Shown here piece after piece: positions 34,098-43,568 of a stretch of DNA of 64,000 nucleotides. Origin of the DNA: Clostridia bacterium (GTDB lineage Bacteria > Bacillota > Clostridia > Oscillospirales > CAG-272); NCBI GenBank assembly GCA_017942005.1, contig JAGAVJ010000053.1:101857-165856 (forward strand), read 5' to 3'. The notes under the pieces were generated by a model, which searched no databases, had not been told where the DNA came from, and worked only from the letters and a program-made list of their open reading frames with translations. The translations under genes and the position numbers were made by a program. The number at the start of each line of letters is the position of its first letter. The stretch's first letter is position 1.

Positions 34098-34129
34098 CGA
34101 AGACGATACATAAAATATGAGGGAAGGGG

Positions 34130-34900
34130 ATGCATATGAAACTCATTGTTTGGATCATTCTTGCATTACTCGTCCTCTTCATTTTTCTTTTTGTAGTTCC
34201 CATTCGTATCATTTGTGCCGCAGATACACGCAAAAATCTGGATTTTTCGCTTGCGGTCAAAATTCTTTTTGTTAAAATCCCACTTTATCCGCGAAAAAAG
34301 CGTTTGCCGAATCTGAAAAACTTCCGTCGAAAATCGCTGGAAAAGCAATATCGGAAAAAGCAGAAGGATGCGGAGAAAAAGAAGACAAAGCTCAGAAAAA
34401 AGAAACCGGGAAGCGCTGCAAAAAAAACACAGGCAGCAAAACCGAAGCGCAATATTAAGCAAATCATTCGTTTTATTTTTTCGCTCACACAGATTTTATT
34501 TGACCGATTGGGACGGTATCTGCGTGTGGATATCGCGTATTTTGATATCATTGCCGCCGCAGAAAATCCTGCGGATACCGCACTTTTGTATGGATGGGTT
34601 TATGCGTTGATGGAAAGCTTTTGGGCGTTGATTTCAACACGGAAGCCGTTTCAGCATGTAAAGAAAAACTCCATTTCCATATATGCGGACTTTGAAGGGG
34701 ATAAACCTGCGGTACGTGCAAAACTCATTTTTTCCATTGCGTTATGGCAGTTGTTTTCCATTTTCATACACGGAGGAAAAAAAGCGCTTGATATCCGGGG
34801 AGAGTATCACCAAAAGGAAACAAAAGAAGAACAAGTACAGCGGCAAAAGGAAGAAGCTGCTGCACGCAGTGAAATGATCAAAGAATTACGAAAAAATTAA
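34130..34900 (+). CDS. DUF2953 domain protein
   Basis: 256 residues. An N-terminal hydrophobic helix (LIVWIILALLVLFIFLFVVPIRI, about residues 5-27) anchors it; a very basic KKKRKK-rich region (~55-110) follows, then DUF2953 (AKTADTALLYGWVYALMESFWAL-type: ENPADTALLYGWVYALMES, and the Ser/Ile-rich KNSISIYADFEGDKPAVRAKLIFSIALWQL end). DUF2953 proteins lie beside ytfJ in most sporulating Bacillota and are probably membrane proteins of the mother cell; function unproven. SD GAGGG precedes ATG 34130; ATG 34136 is an alternative. Confidence 0.85.
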   Translation: MHMKLIVWIILALLVLFIFLFVVPIRIICAADTRKNLDFSLAVKILFVKIPLYPRKKRLPNLKNFRRKSLEKQYRKKQKDAEKKKTKLRKKKPGSAAKKTQAAKPKRNIKQIIRFIFSLTQILFDRLGRYLRVDIAYFDIIAAAENPADTALLYGWVYALMESFWALISTRKPFQHVKKNSISIYADFEGDKPAVRAKLIFSIALWQLFSIFIHGGKKALDIRGEYHQKETKEEQVQRQKEEAAARSEMIKELRKN

Positions 34901-34993
34901 GGCAGTACCGCCAGATGTGTGCTTTGGACAGCAGTCATGAATTGCGCGGTATGGTCTCTAAACTCCAATAAAGAAAAGGAATGGTTATCACAA

Positions 34994-35533
34994 ATGGCAG
35001 AAACAAAAGCATCCGGCATGATTTTAGAAGCGCTTGAGGATATCAAAACCGCTGTTGACGCCAATACCATCATTGGCACACCGATTGAAACGAACGCGGG
35101 TACAACGATTATTCCTGTTTCAAAGGTTTCCATCGGAGTCGCATCCGGCGGGGTGGATTACGAAAGCAAGAAATCTTCCGGTTCCAGTACAGGCGGAGGC
35201 AATAATTTCGGCGGCGGCGGCGGTTCCGGTGCACAGGTGGTACCGGTAGCCTTTCTTGTGATTCATGCGGATGGATCGGTAGAACTAATGAACGTTTCCA
35301 ATCCGGTTTCAAAACCCGCTGATCTTGGGTACAGTGTTTCGTCCCTTGTGGACCGTGTTCCGGAAATTGTCGAAAAGATCAAAGCCATTTTTTCAAAAAA
35401 GAAACCGGCGGATACACAGGATGGAATCACTGCGTCTCAGAATACAAAAGCTGCCGAGCAGGCGCAGAATCCTTCGATCGATGATGCGGCTTCTGTCGCA
35501 GCGGATATTCTTTCATCTGCGCCGGAAAAATAA
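34994..35533 (+). CDS. ytfJ: Sporulation protein YtfJ (GerW family)
   Basis: About 179 residues. GerW/YtfJ domain: MILEALEDIKTAVDANTIIGTP, GTTIIPVSKVSIGVASGG, a low-complexity SGSSTGGGNNFGGGGGSG loop, then VPVAFLVIHADGSVELMNV. In B. subtilis this inner spore-membrane protein is needed for efficient germination through nutrient receptors. The ATG at 34994 follows AAAAGGA and a short ATGGTTATCACA; the open frame extends further upstream without support. Neighbours DUF2953 and dacF fit a sporulation cluster. The ATG GTT ATC ACA AATG sequence before it resembles the start block of the leader family but lacks a stem. Confidence 0.92.
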   Translation: MAETKASGMILEALEDIKTAVDANTIIGTPIETNAGTTIIPVSKVSIGVASGGVDYESKKSSGSSTGGGNNFGGGGGSGAQVVPVAFLVIHADGSVELMNVSNPVSKPADLGYSVSSLVDRVPEIVEKIKAIFSKKKPADTQDGITASQNTKAAEQAQNPSIDDAASVAADILSSAPEK

Positions 35534-35628
35534 CAGTCCGTTTGTTTCAAAAGCTTTTTCTAACTGAAAAAGATTCATAAACGCATGTCCCAAAGCATAA
35601 GATAAGGCAAAAAGGAAGGATGCGTTTT

Positions 35629-36861
35629 ATGAAAAAACAAAAGAAAATCGGTAGGATCTGCCTGTGTATATCAGTCCTTTTGTGGATGCCGCTTGCGGTT
35701 TTTGCATCAGGACCTGATATCATTGCATCAGAAGATGACCTCATGTTTTCAAAGGAAAGTGCACAGCTTGTTTCGCAAACGGTGAGTGCTTCTGCTCCGC
35801 CGGAGATTTCCGCACAGTGTGCGTTTGTCATGGAGATTGGCGGTACCGTTCTTTATGAAAAAAATGCGGATACCAGAATGTCTCCTGCAAGCACGACGAA
35901 AATTATGACAGCACTGACGGTGATGAAAACTTGTGATACATTGGATTCACCGGTAAAAATTCCGGCAGAAGCGGTCGGTGTTGAAGGATCGTCGATCTAT
36001 CTGTATGAAAATGAGGAACTGACACTCAGGCAGTTGTTATATGCGATGCTCATGGAAAGCGCCAACGATGCAGCGACGGCAATTGCATGCTTTTCTGCCG
36101 GAGATGTTTCGGCATTTGCACAACAGATGAATGAAACTGCCCAAGCATTGTCCCTGACAGATACCCATTTTATGAATCCGCACGGACTGTATCATGAGGA
36201 GCATTATACCACAGCGCGTGAACTGGCAAAAATCACATGTGAGGCTTTGCAGCTTGAAGATTTCAGAAAGATGGTTTCCACATATAAAATGGAAATTCCG
36301 CTGAAGGGCAATGAAGGTGTGCGGCTTCTGGTCAACCACAATCGGCTTTTAAAATCACTGAACGGATGTATTGGCGTAAAGACCGGTTATACCAAAAAAA
36401 GCGGCAGATGCCTTGTTTCCGCAGTAGAGCGCGATGGGTGTACTCTTATCTGTGTAACATTGAATGCGCCGGACGACTGGAATGACCATACCGCACTCAC
36501 CGCATGGGGATTTGACCAGGTCGAACATGTCGTACTATCGGAGGTCGGGGAACAGTATACCGTGCTGCCTGTGGTCGGCGGAAAAACCGATGCTGCGGAC
36601 GGAAGTGCCATGGCAGCGGTCCGTAATGAAGAAGCCCTTTCGGCGACGCTTCTTAAAAAAGGACAGAACATTCGGAAAACGATCATTTTGCCGCATTTTT
36701 TATATGCACCGGTACAGGCAGGCGATATCGTCGGTCATGTCATTTATTATAATAACAACGTAGAAATCGGTCGGTTGACACTTTATGCGTGTGAAAGCGT
36801 GGATGTATATCAAAAACCAACGCTTTGGGAACGTATTCAAACGATATTCAGGAAAAAATAA
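35629..36861 (+). CDS. dacF: D-alanyl-D-alanine carboxypeptidase (DacF/PBP5 family)
   Basis: Secreted, membrane-associated penicillin-binding protein trimming peptidoglycan pentapeptides. About 410 residues: signal peptide with core ICLCISVLLWMPLAVFA, peptidase S11 domain with the three active-site motifs STTK (Ser88, Lys91), SAND (Ser144, Asn146) and KTG (251-253), then the PBP5 C-terminal beta-rich domain and a terminal amphipathic WERIQTIFRKK that likely holds it at the membrane. I use ATG 35629 because SD AAGGAAGG is 9 bases from it, closer to normal than the ATG at 35620. Next to ytfJ it is probably a sporulation-cortex type; which stage is not visible. Confidence 0.94.
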   Translation: MKKQKKIGRICLCISVLLWMPLAVFASGPDIIASEDDLMFSKESAQLVSQTVSASAPPEISAQCAFVMEIGGTVLYEKNADTRMSPASTTKIMTALTVMKTCDTLDSPVKIPAEAVGVEGSSIYLYENEELTLRQLLYAMLMESANDAATAIACFSAGDVSAFAQQMNETAQALSLTDTHFMNPHGLYHEEHYTTARELAKITCEALQLEDFRKMVSTYKMEIPLKGNEGVRLLVNHNRLLKSLNGCIGVKTGYTKKSGRCLVSAVERDGCTLICVTLNAPDDWNDHTALTAWGFDQVEHVVLSEVGEQYTVLPVVGGKTDAADGSAMAAVRNEEALSATLLKKGQNIRKTIILPHFLYAPVQAGDIVGHVIYYNNNVEIGRLTLYACESVDVYQKPTLWERIQTIFRKK

Positions 36862-36875
36862 GGAATTAAAACAAC

Positions 36876-37826
36876 ATGGAAAAAATCAGACTGCAAAAAT
36901 ATATGTCCGATGCGGGTGTGATGTCGCGTCGTGCTGCGGAAAAAGAAATTGAAGACGGTTCGATTACCGTGAATGGAGAGATGGCTGAGCTTGGACAAAA
37001 GGTTGATCCGGACCGTGATGAGATTCGGTACCAGGGACGCAGAATTTATCTTCCGGACAATCGAGAAAAGAAAACATATATTTTGTTGAACAAGCCGCGC
37101 GGATATGTGACCACAATGCGCGATGAGCTTGACCGAAAATGTGTTGCACAGCTTGTCGCGGACGTTGGATGCCGTGTATATCCGGTCGGCCGTCTCGATA
37201 AAGTTTCTGAGGGAATGCTGATTCTCACAAACGACGGCGTGTTTGCAAATTATATGATGCATCCGAGCCATGAGGTTCCGAAATACTACAATGTCAGAAT
37301 TGAAGGGGTTCCGACCGACGAACAGCTGACAGCGCTTTCTTCTCCAATGGAGATAGACGGCTTTGATATTCGTCCGGTGACAGTAAATGTTCTTGAAAAG
37401 GATGATGAACACTGTACGCTGCAGATGGAGCTGTATGAGGGACGCAACCGCCAGATTCGTAAAATGTGCGAACAGGTGGGATTGAAAATCATCCGTTTGA
37501 AGCGCGTTGCCATCGGAGAGATTCCGCTTGGACATTTGAGACTTGGAAAATGGCGCTACTTAACACCGGAAGAATTGACGTCTCTGATGCCATCCGGAAA
37601 AGAGCAGTTCCAGCATGCGGCAAGAGATGATCGTGCCGAGCAGCGTGACAATAAAAAGAAATCGCATTCACCGTCTCACCGTGCAGGACGCGCAGGAGTC
37701 CATTACGGCGAACGGTTTGCGCATATGCCCAAAGGAACACGCGGTGAAAGCGCTTCCATGACAGGGAATGGGAAAAACGGCAGCAGCGGAAGCGGATATC
37801 AGAGAAAACACAAGGAGAACGCATAA
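36876..37826 (+). CDS. rluB: RluB/RsuA-family pseudouridine synthase
   Basis: Makes pseudouridine in rRNA (23S U2605-type by family). 316 residues: S4 domain (LQKYMSDAGVMSRRAAEKEI, ~6-25) and catalytic domain with VGRLDKVSEGMLIL (nucleophile Asp108), LTNDG and EGRNRQIRKMCEQVG. About 75 extra C-terminal residues (~240-316) are basic and low complexity, ending NGKNGSSGSGYQRKHKENA, longer than the ~245-residue norm. Gap of 14 bases after dacF and 16 before the acetyltransferase-like gene suggest one transcript. The tail may bind RNA. Confidence 0.93.
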   Translation: MEKIRLQKYMSDAGVMSRRAAEKEIEDGSITVNGEMAELGQKVDPDRDEIRYQGRRIYLPDNREKKTYILLNKPRGYVTTMRDELDRKCVAQLVADVGCRVYPVGRLDKVSEGMLILTNDGVFANYMMHPSHEVPKYYNVRIEGVPTDEQLTALSSPMEIDGFDIRPVTVNVLEKDDEHCTLQMELYEGRNRQIRKMCEQVGLKIIRLKRVAIGEIPLGHLRLGKWRYLTPEELTSLMPSGKEQFQHAARDDRAEQRDNKKKSHSPSHRAGRAGVHYGERFAHMPKGTRGESASMTGNGKNGSSGSGYQRKHKENA

Positions 37827-37842
37827 GAGGTGAATTTTTGCA

Positions 37843-38247
37843 ATGCTGATTATTAAAGCAGTCCAGACAAAGGAGCAGCAGGCGGCACTGTGTGCGGTGT
37901 GCGGCGTCAAATACCGTGCAGAATCGTTGTGTTATCAGGCGTATCTCGGGGAAGGACCGGATGATGAAACGACATTCATCGGAATCTGTCAGTTTGATAT
38001 GAATGGAATCGGTTATCTCTATGATTTGGTCTGCGCGCCGAATGTCGATGATGAAGAAGCGTTGTTTATTATGGGACGGCAAACATTGAATTTTATGGAT
38101 TTGACCGGAACGCATGAAGCGATTTTCCGTCCCCAGTCTGAGACATCGGAGCATTTGATCAAATGGCTCGGTTTCCGTCAAAAAGACGGCGAATGGTATA
38201 TGGATTTACACGGGATGTTTGACAAGCACGCAAAGAATCGGGAATAA
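37843..38247 (+). CDS. Small GNAT-like protein, uncertain
   Basis: 134 residues. Beta-alpha alternation (MLIIKAVQTKEQQ, TTFIGICQFDMNGIGYLYDLVCAPNVD, GRQTLNFMDLTGTHEAIFR, WLGFRQKDGEWYMDL) resembles the second half of an N-acetyltransferase fold, but the acetyl-CoA pyrophosphate loop (Q/RxxGxG/A) is not seen, so it may be a degenerate or related fold. SD GAGGTG. Lies 16 bases after rluB and is followed by a miniature inverted-repeat element and a terminator. Function unknown. Confidence 0.7.
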   Translation: MLIIKAVQTKEQQAALCAVCGVKYRAESLCYQAYLGEGPDDETTFIGICQFDMNGIGYLYDLVCAPNVDDEEALFIMGRQTLNFMDLTGTHEAIFRPQSETSEHLIKWLGFRQKDGEWYMDLHGMFDKHAKNRE

Positions 38248-38258
38248 TGTAATATAAC

Positions 38259-38451
38259 GTGAGCTTGATGAGTACGCGCTCTTGGGGATTTTTTGAAAAA
38301 AATCCCCGCCGCTTGGGCATCCCCAAAAAACTTTCAAACGAATAACCTGACAATGTATTGTGCAAATATGACAAAAATATACAAACTTTTTTGGAAAGGG
38401 GTATGGGGAAAATCTTTTTTTAAGTTTTCCACATGAATTCATCGAATTCAC
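38259..38451 (+). repeat. Miniature inverted-repeat element, copy B
   Basis: Ends GTGAGCTTGATG (38259-38270) and CATCGAATTCAC (38440-38451) form a terminal inverted repeat. The interior has GGGGATTTTTTG/CAAAAAAATCCCC-type hairpins and a closing GGGGAAAA hairpin. Between ~38270 and ~38392 it is almost identical to copy D (51985-52107), with only about four differences in ~120 bases. No coding sequence. The gap 38248-38605 holds this element and the terminator below, nothing more. Confidence 0.75.
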
Positions 38452-38469
38452 ATAAAAATCATGATATCA

Positions 38470-38508
38470 AAAAGCGCACACCTCAACTTCTATGAGATGT
38501 GCGCTTTT
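38470..38508. terminator. Bidirectional terminator before glnS 3' end
   Basis: Stem AAAAGCGCACACCTC with GAGATGTGCGCTTTT (38470-38508, small mismatch), T-rich after. Serves the rluB unit on plus and glnS on minus. Confidence 0.8.
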
Positions 38509-38605
38509 CCATGTGCGTATGATTGTCCGGTATTTTTTATATGGTCAGGATGCAAACGCGCTGTCTGTTGTGGCGGTGATCATCCTGCCAAAGTCAGAAA
38601 ACAGA

Positions 38606-40270
38606 TTATGCCTTTTTAAACGAATCCTTCAGTGTGACAACCCGGTTGAACGTATTGGGGTTTTTGCTGTCTTTACAGTAATAACCGTCGCGGACAAACT
38701 GGAACTTTTCACCTGGAGCGGCGTCTGCGAGTGCTTTTTCTACCTTAACATGTTCAATCTTGACAGCGGAGTTCGGATTGAGATATTTATCGTAATCGGC
38801 GGAATCCACTTCGTTCATGTTTTCGACGGTAAACAACCGGTCATAAAGGATAACCGCTGCCTCTTCTGCGTAATCTGCCGACAGCCAATGAATGGTACCC
38901 TTGATCTTTCTGCCGTCGACGGGATTGCCGTTTCCTGTTTCCAGATCGACGGTGGTATGAATTTCTTTGATCGAACCGTCCTCATTCTGGATGATTTCGC
39001 CGCACTTCATAATATACGCGCCCATCAGACGAACCTCGGAATCGGGTTTCAAACGGAAGAATTTTGGCGGCGGAACAAGTGCGAAATCAGAGGCGTCAAT
39101 ATACAGGTTCTTTGTAAACGGTACGCTGCGTGTACCCATTTCCGGATGCTGCGGATGATTCGGCATTTCAAAATATTCCACCTTATCATCGGGATAATTA
39201 TCGACGACGATTTTGATGGGATTCTGTACAGCAATGCGGCGCTGCGCTGCTTCATTCAGTTCATCGCGGACACAGGCTTCTAAAAGTCCGATTTCCACGA
39301 GAGAATTTGCCTTTGATACGCCGATGCGGGAACAGAAATCAAGAATTGCGCCGGGCGTGTAGCCGCGTCTTCTGAGTCCGCAGAGCGTAGGCATACGCGG
39401 GTCATCCCAGCCGTCTACAAGACCGGATTCTACCAAATGACGGAGAAACCGCTTGGACATGACGGTGTTTGTGATATTCAGGCGGGCAAATTCGATCTGA
39501 CGCGGCTTTGAAGGAACATCGCAGTTTGCGATTACCCAGTCGTACAGCGGGCGGTGAATCTCGTATTCCAGAGAGCAGAGCGAATGTGTGATACCTTCCA
39601 GTGCGTCCTGAATTGGATGTGCGAAATCGTACATGGGATAGATGCACCATTTGGTACCCTGTCTGTGATGCTCTACGTAACGGATACGGTAAAGAACAGG
39701 GTCACGCATACAGAAGTTGCCGGATGCAAGGTCGATTTTCGCGCGCAGGGTATATTTTCCTTCTGGGAATTCGCCGTTTTTCATGCGGGCGAACAAATCA
39801 AGGCTTTCTTCAATCGGACGGTCGCGCCACGGAGAAACTGCGGGATGCTTTAAGTCGCCGCAGTATTCGGGTGAGCGGAACTGTTCTGCGGATAATTCAC
39901 AAACATAGGCAAGCCCTTTTTTAATCAAAGCGACAGCCAGTTCATAAGTGATATCAAAGTAGTCTGACCCGTAGAAAAACCGATCATCCCAATCAAAGCC
40001 GAGCCAGCGGATGTCTTCCATAATGGCGTCGACATATTCGGTATCTTCTTTGGCGGGGTTTGTATCGTCCATGCGCAGATTGCACATACCGCCGAATTTT
40101 TTCGCAGTGCCAAAGTCAATAACAAGTGCTTTGCAGTGACCGATATGCAGATATCCGTTGGGTTCCGGCGGGAAACGGGTGTGGACAGAGGTGCATTTTC
40201 CGGCTGCAAGATCATCTTCAATCGCGTCCCAGATAAAATTGGACGTTTTTACTTCATTTATATCTTCCAT
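38606..40270 (-). CDS. glnS: Glutamine--tRNA ligase
   Basis: Class Ib synthetase directly charging tRNA-Gln. 554 residues, the normal bacterial size. HIGH motif FPPEPNGYLHIGH (~residues 33-45), KMSKS-like VMSKR (in NTVMSKRFL), the LEYEIHRPLYDW and WCIYPMYDFAHP motifs, and the GlnRS anticodon beta-barrels. It is not a glutamyl type: length and PPEPNGYLHIGH are diagnostic. It is cotranscribed with gltX (22-base gap). SD AAAGGA at 13 bases. Many Bacillota lack GlnRS and use GatCAB transamidation; some Clostridia have it, probably by transfer. Confidence 0.96.
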   Translation of the reverse strand: MEDINEVKTSNFIWDAIEDDLAAGKCTSVHTRFPPEPNGYLHIGHCKALVIDFGTAKKFGGMCNLRMDDTNPAKEDTEYVDAIMEDIRWLGFDWDDRFFYGSDYFDITYELAVALIKKGLAYVCELSAEQFRSPEYCGDLKHPAVSPWRDRPIEESLDLFARMKNGEFPEGKYTLRAKIDLASGNFCMRDPVLYRIRYVEHHRQGTKWCIYPMYDFAHPIQDALEGITHSLCSLEYEIHRPLYDWVIANCDVPSKPRQIEFARLNITNTVMSKRFLRHLVESGLVDGWDDPRMPTLCGLRRRGYTPGAILDFCSRIGVSKANSLVEIGLLEACVRDELNEAAQRRIAVQNPIKIVVDNYPDDKVEYFEMPNHPQHPEMGTRSVPFTKNLYIDASDFALVPPPKFFRLKPDSEVRLMGAYIMKCGEIIQNEDGSIKEIHTTVDLETGNGNPVDGRKIKGTIHWLSADYAEEAAVILYDRLFTVENMNEVDSADYDKYLNPNSAVKIEHVKVEKALADAAPGEKFQFVRDGYYCKDSKNPNTFNRVVTLKDSFKKA

Positions 40271-40291
40271 AATCTGAATGATATCCTTTCT

Positions 40292-41977
40292 TTAAAGTGT
40301 ATTGGAAAGCGCCTGGATTCTTTGGCGGGTTTCCGTATCGCCTAAAATCTGCATCACCGTATAGAGATCAGGCGCATTTTCACGCCCGGTGACCGCGACG
40401 CGCAGGAACATGGAAATATCGGCAACGCTGCCTTTGTAGGATGCGGGAGATGCCTTATAGGCTTTCATATCGGAAGCATATCCAAGTGCATCGGCAATGG
40501 CTTTGATTTTATCAAACCATACATTCATCTCGTCTGTATAAACATAAGATGACAGGAATGCATCATACGCTGCTTTGATATCCTGTACATCAAACTTTGC
40601 AAGCGGTGTTTGATTCACTGTAAAATATGGCGCAAAGAAGAAGCTCATATACGGCTTGACGTCGTTCCAGGTGCAAAGGTCCTTTCTTGGCTTCTTGCCG
40701 CCGCGGCCAATGGCAAAAATCGCTTTTGCCTTGTCGGGGGATGCAGACAGGACTGCTGCGAAATCCGGATCAAATTCTACGGCCCATTCCAGATAAGCAT
40801 CATAAATCTGGTCGGCAGTCATATGGGAGAGTACGTTTTTAGAGACGTCATTCAGTTTTGTAAAGTCAAACAAACAGCCGGATGCTGACATTTTTTTGAT
40901 ATTGAAAGGGAAGTCAAGGTAACTTTTCTCTGCGTTTTGTGCATGCCATTCTTCAAAATTGGAATTGAGAAGCGTCAAAAGATATTCCCATACCGCTTCT
41001 CTTGCATACCCCATCTGACGGTAGTCTTCCATTTTTGCACCCATATCGCGCTTGGAGAGCTTCTTTTTACCGCCGTTTTCATCGGTTTTCAAAATCTGTG
41101 CGGTATGCAGATATTTCGGCATCTTGAATCCGAGATACTGGAATAGCATAATGTGTTTTGGCAGAGAGGGGAGCCAATCTTCCCCGCGGATGACGTGGGT
41201 CGTTTTCATTAAGTGATCATCCACTGCATGCGCAAAATGATAGGTCGGAATGCCGTCTGACTTTAAAAGGACAAAATCTTCGTCATTTTCAGGCACTTCC
41301 AGATTTCCTTTGACAAGGTCGGTAAACTTTGTCTTTTTCTCCGGGTCGCCGTTTGCCAGGATACGAAGGACGAACGGATCGCCTTTTGCGAGATGCTCTT
41401 TCACCTCGTCCATCGTAAAGTTTCTGCCGGCGAGCATGGCAGCGCGTTTTTGTTCTGCTGCGATGTGCCAGTCGGTATTCTTGATTTCTGCTTTTTTGTC
41501 GGTTTCCTGGATTTCCTCCAGTTCCTCCATTGTGGTAAAGCAGGGATATGCCTTTCCTTCTGCAACCAGCTTTTTTGCATATACATGATATAACGCGGCA
41601 CGCTGGGACTGCTTGTATGGACCGTATGCGCCGACCTCGGTAAGCGAACCGTCCGCATTCATTTTTAAGCCTTCATCATACGAAACACCATAGTCGGCAA
41701 GCGTACCGATCAACGCTTCCACAGCACCTTTGATTTCACGCTGCCCGTCCGTGTCTTCAATTCTGAGAATAAAAACACCGTTTGATTGGTGTGCAAGCCG
41801 TTCGTCAACGACCGCCTGATACATGCCGCCGAAATGAACAAAACCGGTAGGGCTTGGAGCAAACCGTGTGACTTTTGCCCCTTCCGGCAGGTTGCGTGCG
41901 GGATAACGCGCTTCTACTTCCTCAATGGTTGTCTGCACATCGGGGAAAAGAAGATCTGCAAGTGCCTGGTAATCCAT
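40292..41977 (-). CDS. gltX: Glutamate--tRNA ligase
   Basis: Class Ib synthetase for tRNA-Glu. 561 residues, longer than the common ~480-residue GltX, of the clostridial branch. HIGH motif in FAPSPTGFVHFGG (near residue 40), KMSKS as KKLSKRDMG, the LRIEDTDGQR motif and VDDHLMKTTHVIRGEDWL. SD AGAAAGGA. A clear promoter lies upstream and glnS follows in the same operon. Whether it is discriminating or also charges tRNA-Gln cannot be read from sequence, but the neighbouring GlnRS removes the need. Confidence 0.95.
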   Translation of the reverse strand: MDYQALADLLFPDVQTTIEEVEARYPARNLPEGAKVTRFAPSPTGFVHFGGMYQAVVDERLAHQSNGVFILRIEDTDGQREIKGAVEALIGTLADYGVSYDEGLKMNADGSLTEVGAYGPYKQSQRAALYHVYAKKLVAEGKAYPCFTTMEELEEIQETDKKAEIKNTDWHIAAEQKRAAMLAGRNFTMDEVKEHLAKGDPFVLRILANGDPEKKTKFTDLVKGNLEVPENDEDFVLLKSDGIPTYHFAHAVDDHLMKTTHVIRGEDWLPSLPKHIMLFQYLGFKMPKYLHTAQILKTDENGGKKKLSKRDMGAKMEDYRQMGYAREAVWEYLLTLLNSNFEEWHAQNAEKSYLDFPFNIKKMSASGCLFDFTKLNDVSKNVLSHMTADQIYDAYLEWAVEFDPDFAAVLSASPDKAKAIFAIGRGGKKPRKDLCTWNDVKPYMSFFFAPYFTVNQTPLAKFDVQDIKAAYDAFLSSYVYTDEMNVWFDKIKAIADALGYASDMKAYKASPASYKGSVADISMFLRVAVTGRENAPDLYTVMQILGDTETRQRIQALSNTL

Positions 41978-42087
41978 TTTTTAGTTCCTTTCTTTATGTC
42001 CATGCATCGCTGACAGCGGTGAAAAATTTTTCTTCCATCGTATCAGTGACACAGATTTTATCTGTAAAATGAATAGAGATATATTAT

Positions 42088-42116
42088 ATTATACCATATT
42101 TTACCCGTATTGTCTA
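42088..42116 (-). promoter_or_regulatory. Promoter for gltX-glnS
   Basis: Minus strand TAGACA (42116-42111), 17-base spacer, TATAAT (42093-42088) with TGG extended -10. It starts a transcript about 105 bases before gltX. Confidence 0.78.
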
Positions 42117-42317
42117 TCCCTTTTTCAATTTCAAATTCAGTTTTTATGCGCTTAATTGTGAAAAAAATGTAAATTCCGCATAACCCGATAGCGGGAAAGG
42201 TATTTTTATGATATAATATATAGTACATTATTTTAAGAATGTCTGTCTGCACAAGTCACTGCGGCTTTTTTGGAGTGGCTATGGATTTGAATTGAAGAAA
42301 AGGAGAGGCAAACTGGG

Positions 42318-43568
42318 ATGATGACGGTAAAAGAACTACTTTCAAATTATGGGAAACCGGTTGGAATGATTGCAGGCTGTTTGGCTTTGTGTTTCGGGAT
42401 GTATTATGGTGCAGATCTGCTTGCCCAAAATAAATTCCGTCAAGCAGTGACATCCGCAGATTCTCAAAAAGCAGAAACCCGCGTGGATGCATGCTGCTTC
42501 AACACGCTGACGGCAAAGGAACAAATGCTCTATGACGCGGTTGTGAAGGCTGCAAAAACATATGAAACACAAACCGCCATTCTCTCCTTTGTTCCGTCGG
42601 AGGCAGAATACCGCAATGCAATGCGGGCGGTGCTTTTGGACAATCCGAACCTTTTTTACATAATATCGGAGCAATGCACACTGATTACATCGAAATATAC
42701 CGCGGCAGTGGAGCTTTCGTACTGTGAACTTCCAGAAGCGCGGCTGGTACAGCTGTCCGGGGCGGTAGATAAAATCATTGCAAGGCTGCCAAAGGAAGAC
42801 ACTTGGCAAACAGCATTCGCACTGCACGATGCCTTGGCGGCAAAGTGTTCCTATATAAAAGATGACGACAGCGGCGATGTGAATGCGCTTCAAAATGACA
42901 GGAGTACGGCGTATGATGCGCTGGTGCTCGGTTATGCAGACGGATACGGATATGCGCTTGCATATCAGCTTTTATGTGATGCCTGCAATATTCCATGCGA
43001 GACGGTGACAGGGACGGTAGACGGGGTCGCGCATGCATGGAATGCGGTCACGCTTGACGATACCGTTGGGTATACTGACGTTATGTGGGATGATGTTCCG
43101 CTGGATCAGAATGATGTCAGCGACCCGGACCGCATTGTGCCGTTTCACGGATATGCATTTCTTTCTTATGATGAAATGACGATGGATCATCTGCCGGATG
43201 AGCCATCTCTGTGGAAGCAGGAAGACACACAAAATTATTATGAGCGGAATGGGTATTATGCAAACAATGCGGAAGCGCTGCCGGCACTTATGGAAACGCT
43301 GATCATGCATGCATGCCGCACAGGGGAAGACATCATTGAATTTGCAGTCGGGGAGATGCTCTCCATATCAGCGCTTGAAGAATATCTGCATGAAGCTGTG
43401 ACAGCGGCAAACCTTGCATGTGAGAATGCTGCCATGCGTCTGCGTACAGTCAATCGCATTTATCTGGCGTCGGATGTACGCTGCGCCGTCACGGTGCGGC
43501 TGTTTTATGAAGAAGATTCCGCTTTGACTTTGCAAACGGCGGACGGAGAAAGCAACAATAATGAGTGA
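42318..43568 (+). CDS. Membrane-anchored transglutaminase-like protein without catalytic Cys
   Basis: 416 residues. An N-terminal membrane helix (MIAGCLALCFGMYYGADLL region, ~15-35) places the rest outside the cell. Residues ~160-265 resemble a transglutaminase-like (papain-fold) domain: the triad His is in VAHAWNAV (His239) and Asp in GYTDVMWDD (Asp254). The cysteine motif normally GVCxGYA reads GYADGYG here, with Ala207 in the Cys place. The enzyme should therefore be inactive or non-hydrolytic, a binding module. SD AAAGGAGAGG. It overlaps miaB by 8 bases, so both may be cotranscribed from a promoter near 42212 (TATAAT with TGA). Function unknown; a peptidoglycan-peptide-binding role is conceivable. 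Confidence 0.72.
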   Translation: MMTVKELLSNYGKPVGMIAGCLALCFGMYYGADLLAQNKFRQAVTSADSQKAETRVDACCFNTLTAKEQMLYDAVVKAAKTYETQTAILSFVPSEAEYRNAMRAVLLDNPNLFYIISEQCTLITSKYTAAVELSYCELPEARLVQLSGAVDKIIARLPKEDTWQTAFALHDALAAKCSYIKDDDSGDVNALQNDRSTAYDALVLGYADGYGYALAYQLLCDACNIPCETVTGTVDGVAHAWNAVTLDDTVGYTDVMWDDVPLDQNDVSDPDRIVPFHGYAFLSYDEMTMDHLPDEPSLWKQEDTQNYYERNGYYANNAEALPALMETLIMHACRTGEDIIEFAVGEMLSISALEEYLHEAVTAANLACENAAMRLRTVNRIYLASDVRCAVTVRLFYEEDSALTLQTADGESNNNE

